This document shows positions 17,104 through 26,023 of a stretch of 64,000 bases of DNA, piece by piece. A program made the translations under genes and the position numbers. This DNA is from Bacillus sp. RO3. Lineage in GTDB: Bacteria; Bacillota; Bacilli; Bacillales; Bacillaceae_B. How positions within the stretch are numbered: the stretch's first letter is position 1; every line of letters begins with the position of its first letter. The notes below the pieces were generated by a model that saw only the letters and a program-made list of their open reading frames with translations, was not told the origin of the DNA and did not search any database. The stretch covers positions 62,001 to 126,000 of the forward strand of contig NZ_JAAXCV010000020.1 of the NCBI RefSeq assembly GCF_012911895.1. The letters run 5' to 3'.

Positions 17104-18057
17104 TCAAAGTGGTAAGCTTGAATAAAATCCGTACACCTTAGATAAATTACCCCTAACTCCTTGAACACCCTGCCACTTCATATACTCCGCAGGTATCTCC
17201 ACATTGGAAGCAAAGACCTCAAACGGGATGCTTTTTTCCACTGCTTCTTTCGTTTTTTCTATCAAAAAGGATACGTACTTATCCATCGTACCCAGCAACT
17301 CACTATTTCCAAGAGACCCGTGACCAGGTACGATCATGTCCATATCCAGCTGCTTCACTTTACCTAGAATGGCCCTGAATTCTTCAGGATGATGAATCGG
17401 TACATGCAAATCAACCGTTACGAGATCGCCCATGAACCCAATCTTCTCTTCAGGTAAATACATGAATGTGTCACTTGGCGAATGGCCGCCCCCAAAACAG
17501 TGCAGTTCAACCTTTCTTTTGGACCCCTCAATCACCAAGGTTTCGTCAAACATAACGGATGGAAGCACCACCTTTAAATGAGGTAAGTCCTTTAAAATCT
17601 TGGACATTTCGTTGTATTGATTTGTGAGACTCTCCTTCAGGACCGTATCTTCCGTTGCATCGATTTGATTCTTAAGATTGTTCAAATATTCTTCCGTTTC
17701 TTCTATTTCCTTCTGCAAATCTCCCATTTTATTTTTCTCTTCACACCATTTTCTTGTTAAGGAAGTGGAAATGATCGTTGCATCTGAAAATGCTTGATTC
17801 CCAAATACATGATCTCCGTGATAATGACTGTTTATCACGTACTTAACCTTTTTCCCCGTCATCTCTTCGGCTTGCTTCTTAAGCTCCGCCCCAGCGGAAG
17901 GAGTGGCAAACGAATCGAAAACCAGTAATTCCTCCCCCAGGTCAACGATTCCCGCATTGCTCCAGGCACCTTGTCCCGGTTTAGAAATCGCTGCATAGAC
18001 TCCCTCACCTAAAGCATACAAACGAAAATAATCTGTGTCCTTTATCGTTTCTTTCAC
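17104..18057 (-). CDS. MBL fold metallo-hydrolase with coiled-coil insertion
   Basis: About 317 residues. Zinc-binding H-x-H-x-D-H occurs in NSHYHGDHVFGN; further ligands are in FGGGHSPSD, FMGDLVTVDLH and VPGHGSLG. Between them is a helical, highly charged insertion (MGDLQKEIEETEEYLNNLKN onward) of about 60 residues. I choose the GTG at 18057 because GAGGGTGAG precedes it; the ATG at 18102 has no ribosome site and abuts a dispersed repeat. Cytoplasmic hydrolase of unknown substrate, 30 nt upstream of the S9 peptidase and probably in one transcript with it. Confidence 0.85.
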   Translation of the reverse strand: MKETIKDTDYFRLYALGEGVYAAISKPGQGAWSNAGIVDLGEELLVFDSFATPSAGAELKKQAEEMTGKKVKYVINSHYHGDHVFGNQAFSDATIISTSLTRKWCEEKNKMGDLQKEIEETEEYLNNLKNQIDATEDTVLKESLTNQYNEMSKILKDLPHLKVVLPSVMFDETLVIEGSKRKVELHCFGGGHSPSDTFMYLPEEKIGFMGDLVTVDLHVPIHHPEEFRAILGKVKQLDMDMIVPGHGSLGNSELLGTMDKYVSFLIEKTKEAVEKSIPFEVFASNVEIPAEYMKWQGVQGVRGNLSKVYGFYSSLPL

Positions 18058-18103
18058 TCGTCTCACCCTCAGTATAGGAGCTTTAATGGCTGCCTGTATC
18101 ATT

Positions 18104-18123
18104 TATACCAATTATTTCAAATA
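18104..18123. repeat. Short repeat motif TACCAATTATTTCAAAT
   Basis: One of six copies in the window (also 21364, 27044, 37400, 53188 and 59266). Here it sits directly before the annotated ATG of the MBL gene. Confidence 0.6.
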
Positions 18124-18153
18124 AAAAGTTTAAACTCAATAACTAAATTCCAT

Positions 18154-18183
18154 AAAAAAGAAGCTTCCTTATTGGGGAAGCCC
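18154..18183 (-). terminator. Rho-independent terminator of the histidine phosphatase gene
   Basis: On the minus strand GGGCTTCC pairs with GGAAGCTTC and is followed by TTTTTT; immediately after the stop. Confidence 0.7.
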
Positions 18184-18753
18184 TCATTCATTACTCATTG
18201 AAAATGTATGACATACCCAATGTTTCGTACTCATTTTTCTATTTTTCCAACCGTTCCGTTTCAGTTCCTTGGCAATCATTTTATTAAAGAACCCGTGACC
18301 GACTAACACAATGTGATGATGTTTTCGGGCAGCTTCACTTAGTTGTTCTGTCGCTCGGACAGCGCGTTCCTTTGCATGTTTAGAAGACTCACACCCTTTA
18401 GAATATCCCAGGAACCAAATCATTCTTACGATCACGAGCCAAACAGTCGGTGGTAATAGTATCTTTTCATGGACCTTTACCAGAGTTGGAAGTTCTACTT
18501 CCCTGAATGTTGCGTCTATTTCAGGGGTGATCGTAGGGCTTAGGATACTGGCCGAATGAACAGCCCTTTTCAAATGACTGGTGAATACAAGATGACTAGA
18601 AGAAACTTTTTCAATAGACTTAGAAGGATACGTCTCTTCTTCGAAGACGCCTGCATTATCATACTCTTCTACCCATTCTTTGAAGGTACTGTAAGGAATG
18701 GGGGTATTGTCATTACACAGCGATTTGCCGTGTCTGATTAATGAAATTTCCAT
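18184..18753 (-). CDS. Histidine phosphatase family protein
   Basis: 189 residues of the phosphoglycerate-mutase-like superfamily. The phospho-accepting RHG is in MEISLIRHGKSLCN; the second core segment is FTSHLKRAVHSA; the second catalytic His is in VLVGHGFFNKMIA. A long insert between residues 25 and 60 gives it the size of SixA/CobC-like bacterial members. Cytoplasmic phosphatase of unknown substrate. GGAG precedes the ATG. Confidence 0.85.
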   Translation of the reverse strand: MEISLIRHGKSLCNDNTPIPYSTFKEWVEEYDNAGVFEEETYPSKSIEKVSSSHLVFTSHLKRAVHSASILSPTITPEIDATFREVELPTLVKVHEKILLPPTVWLVIVRMIWFLGYSKGCESSKHAKERAVRATEQLSEAARKHHHIVLVGHGFFNKMIAKELKRNGWKNRKMSTKHWVCHTFSMSNE

Positions 18754-19016
18754 GGGAGTCTCCTGATTGGTTTATTTATAATTTGTTTCTCCTTCATTAT
18801 TCCTTTAGGTACTGTCAATACAGTTGAATGTAAAGGATTCATTTCTTTCTCTTGTCTTCTGAACCTTCCCGTTCTAAGTCCAAACTCTCCAAAGCTGGCA
18901 AACTCATCATCCACTCACAAACGAAACGACCCTGTGATGATTATTGTCAGGGTTAATCATAAAGGACTTTGAAATCGTAGACAGAAGGCTATCGCTAGTG
19001 GGAAATTCACACTAAC
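18754..19016. other. Intergenic stretch without a recognised gene
   Basis: AT-rich spacer between the phosphatase gene and the decayed open frame at 19017. I see no promoter, repeat or coding signal I can support. Confidence 0.3.
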
Positions 19017-19215
19017 TCACAGGTACTTAATCCTTTTATATACTCCCGCTCCAATATAATAAAGGATACCTATCCCCATGATGATCGCGCCATAAACTAT
19101 AAAACCTATACCACTCCATCCTCTGATAAAGACAATACCTAATACAAAGGATATGTAACCTGTGAATGATATTGAAAAAGGAATAATGCAAAGAAAAAGG
19201 TGACGACAGTCAGAA
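19017..19215 (-). pseudogene. Decayed small membrane protein, remnant
   Basis: On the minus strand, directly after the mrpC stop, one frame starts with [20 protein letters not shown] and the other continues with SFTGYISFVLGIVFIRGWSG and ends LYYIGAGVYKRIKYL. Joining them needs one indel near 19180. Neither frame has a start codon with a ribosome site. It looks like a broken two-to-three-TM protein that once followed mrpC. Confidence 0.35.
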
Positions 19216-19223
19216 TAACTCTT

Positions 19224-19565
19224 TTACTCGTTTTCTTTCATTCTCTCCATATCATCCGTTCCAAGCTCCTGATAAACTCTGTATGCCAACACTAAGAAAA
19301 AGGCAGTTACTCCAAAACTGATAACAATGGCCGTTAGAATCAAAGCCTGAGGAAGAGGATCAATATATCCTTTAGGAGAATGTTCTCCCAGTATGGGAGG
19401 TGCTTCTTCTCCCTTGGGTAATCCTCCCATTGTTATCAGCAAGAGATGAGCCCCGTGACTGAGAAGTCCTGTCCCAATAATCATTCTTAGAAGATTTTTA
19501 GATAGAATTAAATAAACTGCACACATGATCACAATGCCGATTACTAAAGACATTACTAATTCCAC
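19224..19565 (-). CDS. mrpC: Na+/H+ antiporter subunit MrpC/MnhC (NuoK-like), isolated
   Basis: 113 residues with three TM helices and the NuoK/MrpC signature region [20 protein letters not shown] and [20 protein letters not shown]. In the multi-subunit Mrp antiporter MrpC works with A, B and D-G; none is nearby, so the gene is an orphan. The start is a GTG after AAGGGGGA. It may supplement a complete mrp operon elsewhere or be a leftover. Flanking sequence on both sides carries startless or frameshifted membrane-protein traces. Confidence 0.85.
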   Translation of the reverse strand: MELVMSLVIGIVIMCAVYLILSKNLLRMIIGTGLLSHGAHLLLITMGGLPKGEEAPPILGEHSPKGYIDPLPQALILTAIVISFGVTAFFLVLAYRVYQELGTDDMERMKENE

Positions 19566-19614
19566 TCAAAAATCCCCCTTTCAAATCAAAAGCAGAAAAC
19601 CTGCTGCCCGATTA

Positions 19615-19806
19615 TTAGCTATCACCACTGTTACGTTTCATAAAGAAATTAGATTCGAAGCTGATTTTTAATTTCTTTCTGAGTGCGTGTAAAAAGATGA
19701 TAAAGCCATTCACTACTACTAGAAATACTAAGTTGTCGATCAGTTCAATAAACCTTAATAGGAGAATGGCAACAAGTAATGGGATGCCATATATGGAATA
19801 CGTTGA
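19615..19806 (-). other. Open frame without a normal start (possible TM protein remnant)
   Basis: An uninterrupted minus-strand frame of about 60 codons (SIYGIPLLVAILLLRFIELI, then FLVVVNGFIIFLHALRKKLK) with two hydrophobic stretches and a TAA at 19615-19617. The only possible initiator near its 5' end is ATT, and there is no ribosome site. Probably a fragment. Confidence 0.25.
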
Positions 19807-19807
19807 C

Positions 19808-20839
19808 TTAATACTGTTTTACACACTCCATAACCGTATCGCCAAATGATCTTACATCAGCTAAGTAGTCAAAGCCTTCTGGAGAGCCAAAACTATTAAA
19901 CATACGAACAGCCACTATTTCTTCTTCGGGAATAACTAATAAGGTTACATTGGTGAAGCCAAGAATTTGATAAGAACCTTTGGGTACATGGTGTCCTATC
20001 TCTGTCTTTCTGGCAGGTAAATCTTTAACGAACCATAAGAAACCATTTTGAGGTAAATCGTTATGGAGGGTGGATGGACTTAGAAGAGAAGTGGACATCT
20101 CTATGATTTCTCTTGGGACAATTTGCTTACCATTGATGTTTCCTTTTTTTGAATGGAAATACCCCCAATAAGCTAACTCTCTGGTCGATACATACATATT
20201 CATTTTGTCTCCTTCTGTACTTTCACTTGTCCTCCAGTCTTCATCCCCTTCATAACGTAATATCACATCAACCAGTTGATTATGTTTATGGGAATACCAA
20301 TTGGATTCGTTAAAACCTAATGGAATAAAGACGTTGTTATGTAAAATATCTGCGACGGATTGATTTGTTGTTTGTTTTACGATTCGGGTTAATGCCTCGA
20401 TACCAATTTGTTTATAGGACCAGCTTGTTCCTGATGGAAACTCTCGGACGATTTTATCTCCCTCTTGTTTTAGTCCATGAGTATGAGTAAGTAAATGTCT
20501 GATCGTTGTTTCTTTCCATATGGTCTCGTCCAGGTCAGGCAAATAGGACAAAACCAGGTCGTCTATACTGTTTATGTATCCATAGTACACTGCATATGAA
20601 ATGGAAAAGCCGATATAGCTTTTCCTCACGGAAGCTACATGAAACTGAGTATCCTCCTGAACTCTTCTAGCCTCATTAGCAGCCGATTGTTTGCCCATAT
20701 ACTCTTCTAATACAACAGAATCCTTATGAATCACAAGAGCGGATGCTCCTGAACAGATTACACGATTAAATGTATCCTTAACGTGATTCAATAAGGGTAC
20801 AAAAGATGGATTATTCCTGTTACTAAGAATCAAGGTCAT
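19808..20839 (-). CDS. Serine hydrolase (class C beta-lactamase/PBP4*-like)
   Basis: 343 residues. The active-site S-x-x-K is SVRK (in FHVASVRKSYIG, about residue 70); the second element is SYKQ (about 150) and later WFVKDLP, then GSYQILGFTNVTLLVIPEEE. It has no signal peptide, so it is probably cytoplasmic, as in many esterase-type members; a peptidase or esterase activity is likely but the substrate is unknown. AAGGGAAG precedes the ATG. Intact paralog of the broken gene at 11311-12350. Confidence 0.85.
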   Translation of the reverse strand: MTLILSNRNNPSFVPLLNHVKDTFNRVICSGASALVIHKDSVVLEEYMGKQSAANEARRVQEDTQFHVASVRKSYIGFSISYAVYYGYINSIDDLVLSYLPDLDETIWKETTIRHLLTHTHGLKQEGDKIVREFPSGTSWSYKQIGIEALTRIVKQTTNQSVADILHNNVFIPLGFNESNWYSHKHNQLVDVILRYEGDEDWRTSESTEGDKMNMYVSTRELAYWGYFHSKKGNINGKQIVPREIIEMSTSLLSPSTLHNDLPQNGFLWFVKDLPARKTEIGHHVPKGSYQILGFTNVTLLVIPEEEIVAVRMFNSFGSPEGFDYLADVRSFGDTVMECVKQY

Positions 20840-20869
20840 GTACTTCCCTTCAGTTTTTTTGCGGTTATA

Positions 20870-21298
20870 TCATTTATCATTGAAAATCGTCTTTAAATAG
20901 TCTGCGTGACCTCTAATTAATTCAACTTCTTCATCAGATGATATCCAAAAAAATTGAAAGGTAAGTCCTTTTTCTTCTCCGCCACCTGTTGGGTTGTGCT
21001 CCCATTCATCAGCCATTTCATGACAAACTATTTTATAAAAATACCTATTGTGAACAGCACCATCATCCGTTTCCCAGTAATCTACTGATATTAATTTTTC
21101 CACTTCAAACCTTTGAATACCCGTTTCCTCTTTCATTTCTCTTATGACTGCGTTAAACGTGTTTTCACCTTGATTTACAGTTCCTTTAGGTATTTGGATA
21201 CCGGCCTCGGGAATACCTTTGTGTCGAAATACCAATACTTGTGTCCTCTTATCTCTTACTCTAGTGACGTACCCGTAAGCTTTTTTTGTAGGTGTCAT
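20870..21298 (-). CDS. Nudix hydrolase
   Basis: 142 residues. The Nudix box G-x5-E-x7-REUXEEXGU is complete from G in GTVNQGE to REMKEETGI (about residues 36-58). It hydrolyses nucleoside diphosphates linked to another moiety; the specificity is not evident. The ATG at 21298 is used because GGAGTG is 8 nt upstream; a GTG three codons earlier overlaps that site. It lies 30 nt upstream of the serine hydrolase on the same strand, so co-transcription is likely. Confidence 0.88.
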   Translation of the reverse strand: MTPTKKAYGYVTRVRDKRTQVLVFRHKGIPEAGIQIPKGTVNQGENTFNAVIREMKEETGIQRFEVEKLISVDYWETDDGAVHNRYFYKIVCHEMADEWEHNPTGGGEEKGLTFQFFWISSDEEVELIRGHADYLKTIFNDK

Positions 21299-21338
21299 TA
21301 TACACACTCCAGTTAAATACGTTCTCCAATATAGTAAA

Positions 21339-21382
21339 TTTTCCGTTAACCTGCCTTCAACTTAATACCAATTATTTCAAAT
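21339..21382. repeat. AT-rich dispersed repeat, medium form
   Basis: TTCCGTTAACCTGCCTTCAA joined to CTTAATACCAATTATTTCAA: shows that the CCGTTAAC and CCAATTATTTCAAAT motifs belong to one element. Confidence 0.65.
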
Positions 21383-21412
21383 CCTCTTTCTCTATACAAG
21401 AAAAAATTCAAC

Positions 21413-21446
21413 AAAAAAAGAGCTTATCCTATTCTGGTTAAGCTCC
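21413..21446 (-). terminator. Rho-independent terminator, minus strand
   Basis: GAGCTTA / TAAGCTC stem followed by a T-run on the minus strand, after the gene fragment at 21483. A similar terminator lies at 22540-22579. Confidence 0.65.
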
Positions 21447-21482
21447 TGCTTATTGAATCCTTTTTTTAAAAGTCCATCTTTT

Positions 21483-21740
21483 CTATTTTTTATATAACAT
21501 TTCAATAATACTATGATAATGTGGCTCATCGTGACCTATATCCAGCATAAAGGTCTCAGAAGACTTTATTTTTTGATATCCTTCAAAATAATTATTTAAT
21601 TCTTTTTTAGTGAAAAAGTGTATATAGGTACCTGACTTGGGGCGATAAAATGTAAATTCATTTATCTTTTGAGCACTTTTGACGATTTTTAATATCGATA
21701 GGCGACTTTCATCCGTTGCCACTCCATTTATTAATTCCAC
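21483..21740 (-). pseudogene. C-terminal fragment of a SAM-dependent methyltransferase (probable)
   Basis: 85 codons, starting only at a GTG without a ribosome site. NEFTFYRPKSGTYIHFFTKK, then ELNNYFEGYQKIKS and DEPHYHSIIEMLY, resemble the C-terminal end of class I methyltransferases of the tellurite-resistance type; the Rossmann SAM-binding half is missing. Upstream is the start-proximal end of the next gene's intergenic region, with no missing half in view. A truncated remnant is the best reading. Confidence 0.5.
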
Positions 21741-21752
21741 TAAGTTTCTAAT

Positions 21753-22511
21753 TTACAGTTTTAAATACTCACCATAAAGCAATTTCATGGCTTCAATAAT
21801 CTTGTTATCTGCAACCTGACTGTTAAATCGATCAGGTAAATGAATAGCCCCTAATGCAAAAATAGAAGGATGTTTATGGAATTCGCCGATGATTCCCATA
21901 TCAATGACAGCATTGTGTAAACCACCTGTCATATGGTTTAGATGGTGTGTTGGAATCGTGATGACGTCTCCCTTTTGTCTAACCAGGCCATTTATGATCG
22001 GCGTCCATAGAAGAGGATGTGTTTGGTAACCTTGATAGATATGTATCATTAGATCGAGCATGTGGTTTAGCTGACCTTTGTTTTCCATGGCTCTTGGGTT
22101 TTCAGTCACATGGATGGACGGATAGTATATTTGGATGGACTGGTTTACCTTTTCCCAGCCACCACAAAAATTCACAATACACTTGGCAACACAGCTATCG
22201 TGACAAGCGATCATCACTTCAACCGCCTCTCTTAAAAGAAGCGTATTTCTTTCTTGTAGGTGAGGATAAAGTTCCTTGCTGTCCTCTTCTGGATTAAACT
22301 CGATTTCTTCAACTAAGTCATCCCATTTTAATAGATCCTCTTCTACCCATTTCGCCACACTATAGGCGATGGCTACTTTTGCTGCTGATGCAAGAGGGAC
22401 TATGAGCTCACTATTTGATGAGTGGGTATGTCTCATTTCTTTAGTGGAATAAATAGTTATCCCTACATCTCCATCCTCTATTTCCTCAAGTTTATCTATC
22501 ACTTTATTCAT
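21753..22511 (-). CDS. Class A beta-lactamase-like serine hydrolase
   Basis: 252 residues. The S-x-x-K motif is SAAK (in VPLASAAKVAIAYSV, about residue 42), a second element is CHDSCVAKCIVNFCGGW (about 108-124, in the place of SDN) and HMTGGLHN (about 197) sits where KTG normally lies. No signal peptide is seen, so it is not a typical secreted beta-lactamase; a cytoplasmic or penicillin-recognising hydrolase is more likely. The ribosome site is weak. Unrelated in detail to the class C-like hydrolases nearby. Confidence 0.75.
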   Translation of the reverse strand: MNKVIDKLEEIEDGDVGITIYSTKEMRHTHSSNSELIVPLASAAKVAIAYSVAKWVEEDLLKWDDLVEEIEFNPEEDSKELYPHLQERNTLLLREAVEVMIACHDSCVAKCIVNFCGGWEKVNQSIQIYYPSIHVTENPRAMENKGQLNHMLDLMIHIYQGYQTHPLLWTPIINGLVRQKGDVITIPTHHLNHMTGGLHNAVIDMGIIGEFHKHPSIFALGAIHLPDRFNSQVADNKIIEAMKLLYGEYLKL

Positions 22512-22539
22512 TTATGTATCGCCTACTTCGTTTATATTG

Positions 22540-22579
22540 AAAAAAAGGAGCCTATCCTATTCGAGATAAGCCCCCTTTT
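22540..22579 (-). terminator. Rho-independent terminator of the GNAT gene
   Basis: GGGGGCTTATC pairs with GATAGGCTCC on the minus strand, followed by TTTTTTT. Confidence 0.75.
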
Positions 22580-22592
22580 GTTGAATAAGATC

Positions 22593-23060
22593 TTATAAAT
22601 CCTTTTCTAGACAGTAGTGTGGTTTTCCTTCAAATGTGACTTCTTTAAATTCACTAAAGCCTAATCCAGTCCAAAACACTAACCCTTTCTCATTCACCTT
22701 ATGAACGGCCAGACGACATTTTTTCTTTCCTTCCTGTCTAATCCGTTCTTCTACTTGCAGAAAGGCTCTGCGAGAATTTCCGGCTCCCTGGAATTGCTTA
22801 TGGATGACAAATAGGCTGATCCACGGGGTCTGATCCGAGGGATTATGTAAGCAGTAATCCACTAAACCTATGTAATCTTCCCCCTCCTTGATAAATAACC
22901 GAGTGGTATTGAATTTCTTGGATTCTTCAAACTCAGATTGAATATCATCGAACTGAATGATGCTTTTATCTTTTGACATCAAATTATAGGATGAATTTGA
23001 ATTCATGATTTCTAGTTCAATCTTCCATTTGTTTATGTCATTTGGTTCAAAACGTATCAT
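22593..23060 (-). CDS. GNAT family N-acetyltransferase
   Basis: About 155 residues. Acetyl-CoA binding loop HKQFQGAGNSRRAFLQ (Q-x-x-G-x-G), then LAVHKVNEKGLVFWTGLGF at the motif B position. The ATG at 23060 is preferred because AAGGTG precedes it; in-frame ATGs at 23078 and 23105 extend the protein by 6 and 15 residues without a good site. Substrate unknown. Confidence 0.8.
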   Translation of the reverse strand: MIRFEPNDINKWKIELEIMNSNSSYNLMSKDKSIIQFDDIQSEFEESKKFNTTRLFIKEGEDYIGLVDYCLHNPSDQTPWISLFVIHKQFQGAGNSRRAFLQVEERIRQEGKKKCRLAVHKVNEKGLVFWTGLGFSEFKEVTFEGKPHYCLEKDL

Positions 23061-23222
23061 GTATTGCACCTTTTCCATTTTCGTTTTCTTTAAATATTTG
23101 AACATTTCAAGTGTTAGGGGTTGCTGTTATCTTCAGCTATCACCGTTAACGCAATATGCACAATGGCATTTAAATATATTTTATTATGAGTAATAAAATT
23201 GCACCTACAGCAATTACAAGTC

Positions 23223-23522
23223 CTATCCCCTTAAGAATGCTACACCCAATTCTTTATCTTCATCATTTCCATTGAAAATGGCATTTACAAAACTTCCAAA
23301 CAGCAATACGCCAAAGGTTATTATGATAAATAATAGTGTATGATAAGGAAGTTCTATAAGGTCATACGTTTCAATTCCTGTATATAATGTCATTGAAACG
23401 AAAAAGAATAATAAAGAATACGGAGCCAGAAGTAAATAGGGTCTGCTGTTTCTTAATTCCCTTTCCCAAACAATGATGGCTGGAAGACTCACAACCAGGA
23501 TTATCAAAAATATCCAAAACAT
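23223..23522 (-). CDS. Three-TM membrane protein
   Basis: About 99 residues with helices at 2-18, 31-48 and 62-85 (numbering from MFWIFLIIL) and a cytosolic acidic tail NGNDEDKELG. The ATG at 23522 follows GGGGGG by 8 nt. No family recognised. Confidence 0.5.
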   Translation of the reverse strand: MFWIFLIILVVSLPAIIVWERELRNSRPYLLLAPYSLLFFFVSMTLYTGIETYDLIELPYHTLLFIIITFGVLLFGSFVNAIFNGNDEDKELGVAFLRG

Positions 23523-23871
23523 ATATATCCCCCCTATTCTGTCCAATCTCTAAAAATGGGCCACTCTCAAAATCGTAACAGCTCTTCGTAAATACCATTA
23601 GTAAGATTTGTTGACCACTTACGTATCAGCTACACTTTATTTCCTCATAAGGTTCTTCAATAGCTCAATCTTCAAAACACCGGAATTTTCACCTTATGAC
23701 AACCATTGTCTCTTGATATGGGTCAATATCTGGAATTGTTTATGATTCTTATAAGACTTTCACAACATCCAAAGACCAGTCCCTCTTCTTTTAGTTTATA
23801 TTACTCATTAATTCAATTCATCTGTTCATACTAAAAAGGATGAAAAACAAACCATTACTGGGGATGAAGTC
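23523..23871. other. Intergenic stretch, nothing recognised
   Basis: Divergent spacer between the membrane protein and the lipoprotein gene. It probably contains both promoters, but I cannot place convincing -35/-10 pairs. Confidence 0.3.
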
Positions 23872-25440
23872 ATGATAAAACGTGTATTCGTTATTTTTTC
23901 TTTCCTTATTTTCGCTGCCGGCTGTACCGGCAGCAGTCCGGTATCGCCCCTGGATACGAAGGTGCCACTGCCTCTTAAAACCGGCAGCGAGTCCCACCCG
24001 AAAGTAATTCTCCTCATCATTGACTCATTAATGGATCAATCGTTGAATAAGGCCATTGAGGAAGGGAAAGCCCCTGCTCTGGAATTTATTAAAAAGAACG
24101 GCCAATACAGCACGGATCTGGTCAGTTCGTATCCGACCATGTCGGTGACGATCGACAGTTCGTTCATTACAGGCACTTATCCGGATCAGCATAAAATTCC
24201 AGGGCTTGTCTGGTTTGATGATGACGAACAGCGAATCATTACCTATGGAAATGGGTTATTTGAAGTGTTAAAGCTGGGTGTGGCTAATTTTGCAAAGGAT
24301 GGTCTGTATGCTTATAACAATCTAGACTTGAGCAGCCAGGTAAGTACCATACATGAAGACCTGGACAATGCGGGCTTCAAGACTGCTTCTATAAACGCTT
24401 TGATTTACCGTGGAAATTATCCTCACACCTTGAAGGTCCCCGGGGTCATTTCGAAAATGACCGATCTGCCTGAAGAAGTCGAAACCAAGGGCCCTGAAAC
24501 CCTGTCGTTAGGATTGTTTTCGAGAGGGAATCAGGAAAACAATCATATCGTCAATCGCTTCGGACTGAATGATTCCTTTGCTGCAGAAGAATTGAGACAC
24601 CTTATACGGAATAACCAATTGCCTTCCTTTACAATCATGTATTTACCGGAAAATGATCATGCGGTACACAGAAAAGGTCCTTCCACGATTAAGGGAATAG
24701 AAAAGGCGGATAAACAGCTCCAACATGTTCTGAATAGCTTCCCTGATTGGAACGATGCACTCGAGAATATCGTCTGGGTCATCACGGGTGACAGCAACCA
24801 GTCCTCAGTGAAAGCAAATAAAAAAGAAGCCCTCATTGACCTTAGGAAAGAACTATCTGAATACACCATATTGGAGCTAGGCGAAGCGGTACAGGCTAAA
24901 GACGAGGTGGTGATCACCGCCAATGAACGGATGGCGTATCTCTATATTCTTAAAGAGGATATTCAATTGCGGCATGTGGCGAGAACAGTACAGAAAGAGG
25001 AACGGATTTCTTGGATAGCCTGGAAGGACAATGAACGGATCAACGTCATTTCCCCAGATCATCAAGGGGAGCTGTCATTTCAACCAGGGGGGCCCTATCA
25101 GGATAACTATCAACAGTCATGGTCCGTAAAAGGGAACCTTGAGATCCTCGATATGAACATGAAAGGGAATAACATCAGCTATGGTATTTACCCTGATGCT
25201 TTAGCAAGGCTATATGGAGCAGCAACATCACAAAAAGGCCGCTTTCTTATCACTGATGCCAAACCGGGATATGAATTTATAGGAGAAAGTTCTCCTGAGC
25301 ATTCCGGCGGAGCTGCCCATGGCTCCATGCACAAAGCAGATTCACTCGTTCCACTCATAGTGTCAGGAACAAATAAAAGCATCGCGAACTTACGAATCGT
25401 TGATTTGAAAGACTGGATCATGGAGATCATCCAACCATAA
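23872..25440 (+). CDS. Alkaline phosphatase superfamily lipoprotein (nucleotide pyrophosphatase/phosphodiesterase-like)
   Basis: 522 residues, exported and lipid-anchored (signal MIKRVFVIFSFLIFAAGC, lipobox AAGC). The alkaline phosphatase fold is shown by VILLIIDSLMD (first metal site), YPTMSVTIDSSFITGTYPDQ (nucleophile region of the NPP/phosphodiesterase type), LPENDHAVHRKGP, VWVITGDSNQS and the late GGAAHGSMHKADSLVPLIVS. It would act outside the membrane on phosphodiester or phosphate ester substrates. Monocistronic, ended by the bidirectional terminator 25441-25465. Confidence 0.87.
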   Translation: MIKRVFVIFSFLIFAAGCTGSSPVSPLDTKVPLPLKTGSESHPKVILLIIDSLMDQSLNKAIEEGKAPALEFIKKNGQYSTDLVSSYPTMSVTIDSSFITGTYPDQHKIPGLVWFDDDEQRIITYGNGLFEVLKLGVANFAKDGLYAYNNLDLSSQVSTIHEDLDNAGFKTASINALIYRGNYPHTLKVPGVISKMTDLPEEVETKGPETLSLGLFSRGNQENNHIVNRFGLNDSFAAEELRHLIRNNQLPSFTIMYLPENDHAVHRKGPSTIKGIEKADKQLQHVLNSFPDWNDALENIVWVITGDSNQSSVKANKKEALIDLRKELSEYTILELGEAVQAKDEVVITANERMAYLYILKEDIQLRHVARTVQKEERISWIAWKDNERINVISPDHQGELSFQPGGPYQDNYQQSWSVKGNLEILDMNMKGNNISYGIYPDALARLYGAATSQKGRFLITDAKPGYEFIGESSPEHSGGAAHGSMHKADSLVPLIVSGTNKSIANLRIVDLKDWIMEIIQP

Positions 25441-25465
25441 CGAAAGCCCACCTGAGTGGGCTTCG
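25441..25465. terminator. Bidirectional Rho-independent terminator
   Basis: GAAAGCCCAC-CTGA-GTGGGCTTC between two convergent genes. Confidence 0.75.
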
Positions 25466-25467
25466 TA

Positions 25468-25764
25468 CTATTGCTTCTTCATTTGGTTCTGATCAGGAGC
25501 TAATTCATTGGCAAATTCGTTAATAGACGCCAGGTTTGGCTTCGCGCCTCTTAGTGGCATGGTATTCACTAAATTCTGGAACGTACGTCCGATGTTGCTG
25601 TTCATACTCCTTCTGTTCAGTCCATAGGCAGCAGCACTCATGGCAAGACTCAAAACCGTTCCCCAAATCATCGTTCTGTTCGTTCTTCTTTTTCTGCCCA
25701 ACATATTTAAAATAGAAGATCTGGTTCTTCTATTGAAAAGCGATAACAATTGATTCAAATTCAA
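25468..25764 (-). CDS. Hypothetical protein with one TM segment
   Basis: About 98 residues. A basic N-terminal half (RRTRSSILNMLGRKRRTNR), one hydrophobic segment at about 33-50 (TMIWGTVLSLAMSAAAYGL), then a polar tail ending NQMKKQ. The TTG at 25764 is chosen since GAGGTG lies 6 nt before it; the GTG at 25773 is part of that site. No family recognised. Confidence 0.5.
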   Translation of the reverse strand: MNLNQLLSLFNRRTRSSILNMLGRKRRTNRTMIWGTVLSLAMSAAAYGLNRRSMNSNIGRTFQNLVNTMPLRGAKPNLASINEFANELAPDQNQMKKQ

Positions 25765-26023
25765 ACGAAACACCTCTTCGTTTAGATTTAGAAAGTACGC
25801 ATTTCCCTTTCACCATTATTATCTGTTAAGTTGTTGGCATTATGACTGGTAATTCATTAAAAGAATATCGTGTCTGCCTTCATGTATGAAAGTTATTTTT
25901 TTGATCTACTTACATCCAAAGTCAGACTCATTTTGTTTTTGAGTTTTAATGAACAAACCCGTTGTTAAATGATTCCTCTTTTCTTAACGGCCTATAGATT
26001 TTAGACAGGAGGATACAATACCC

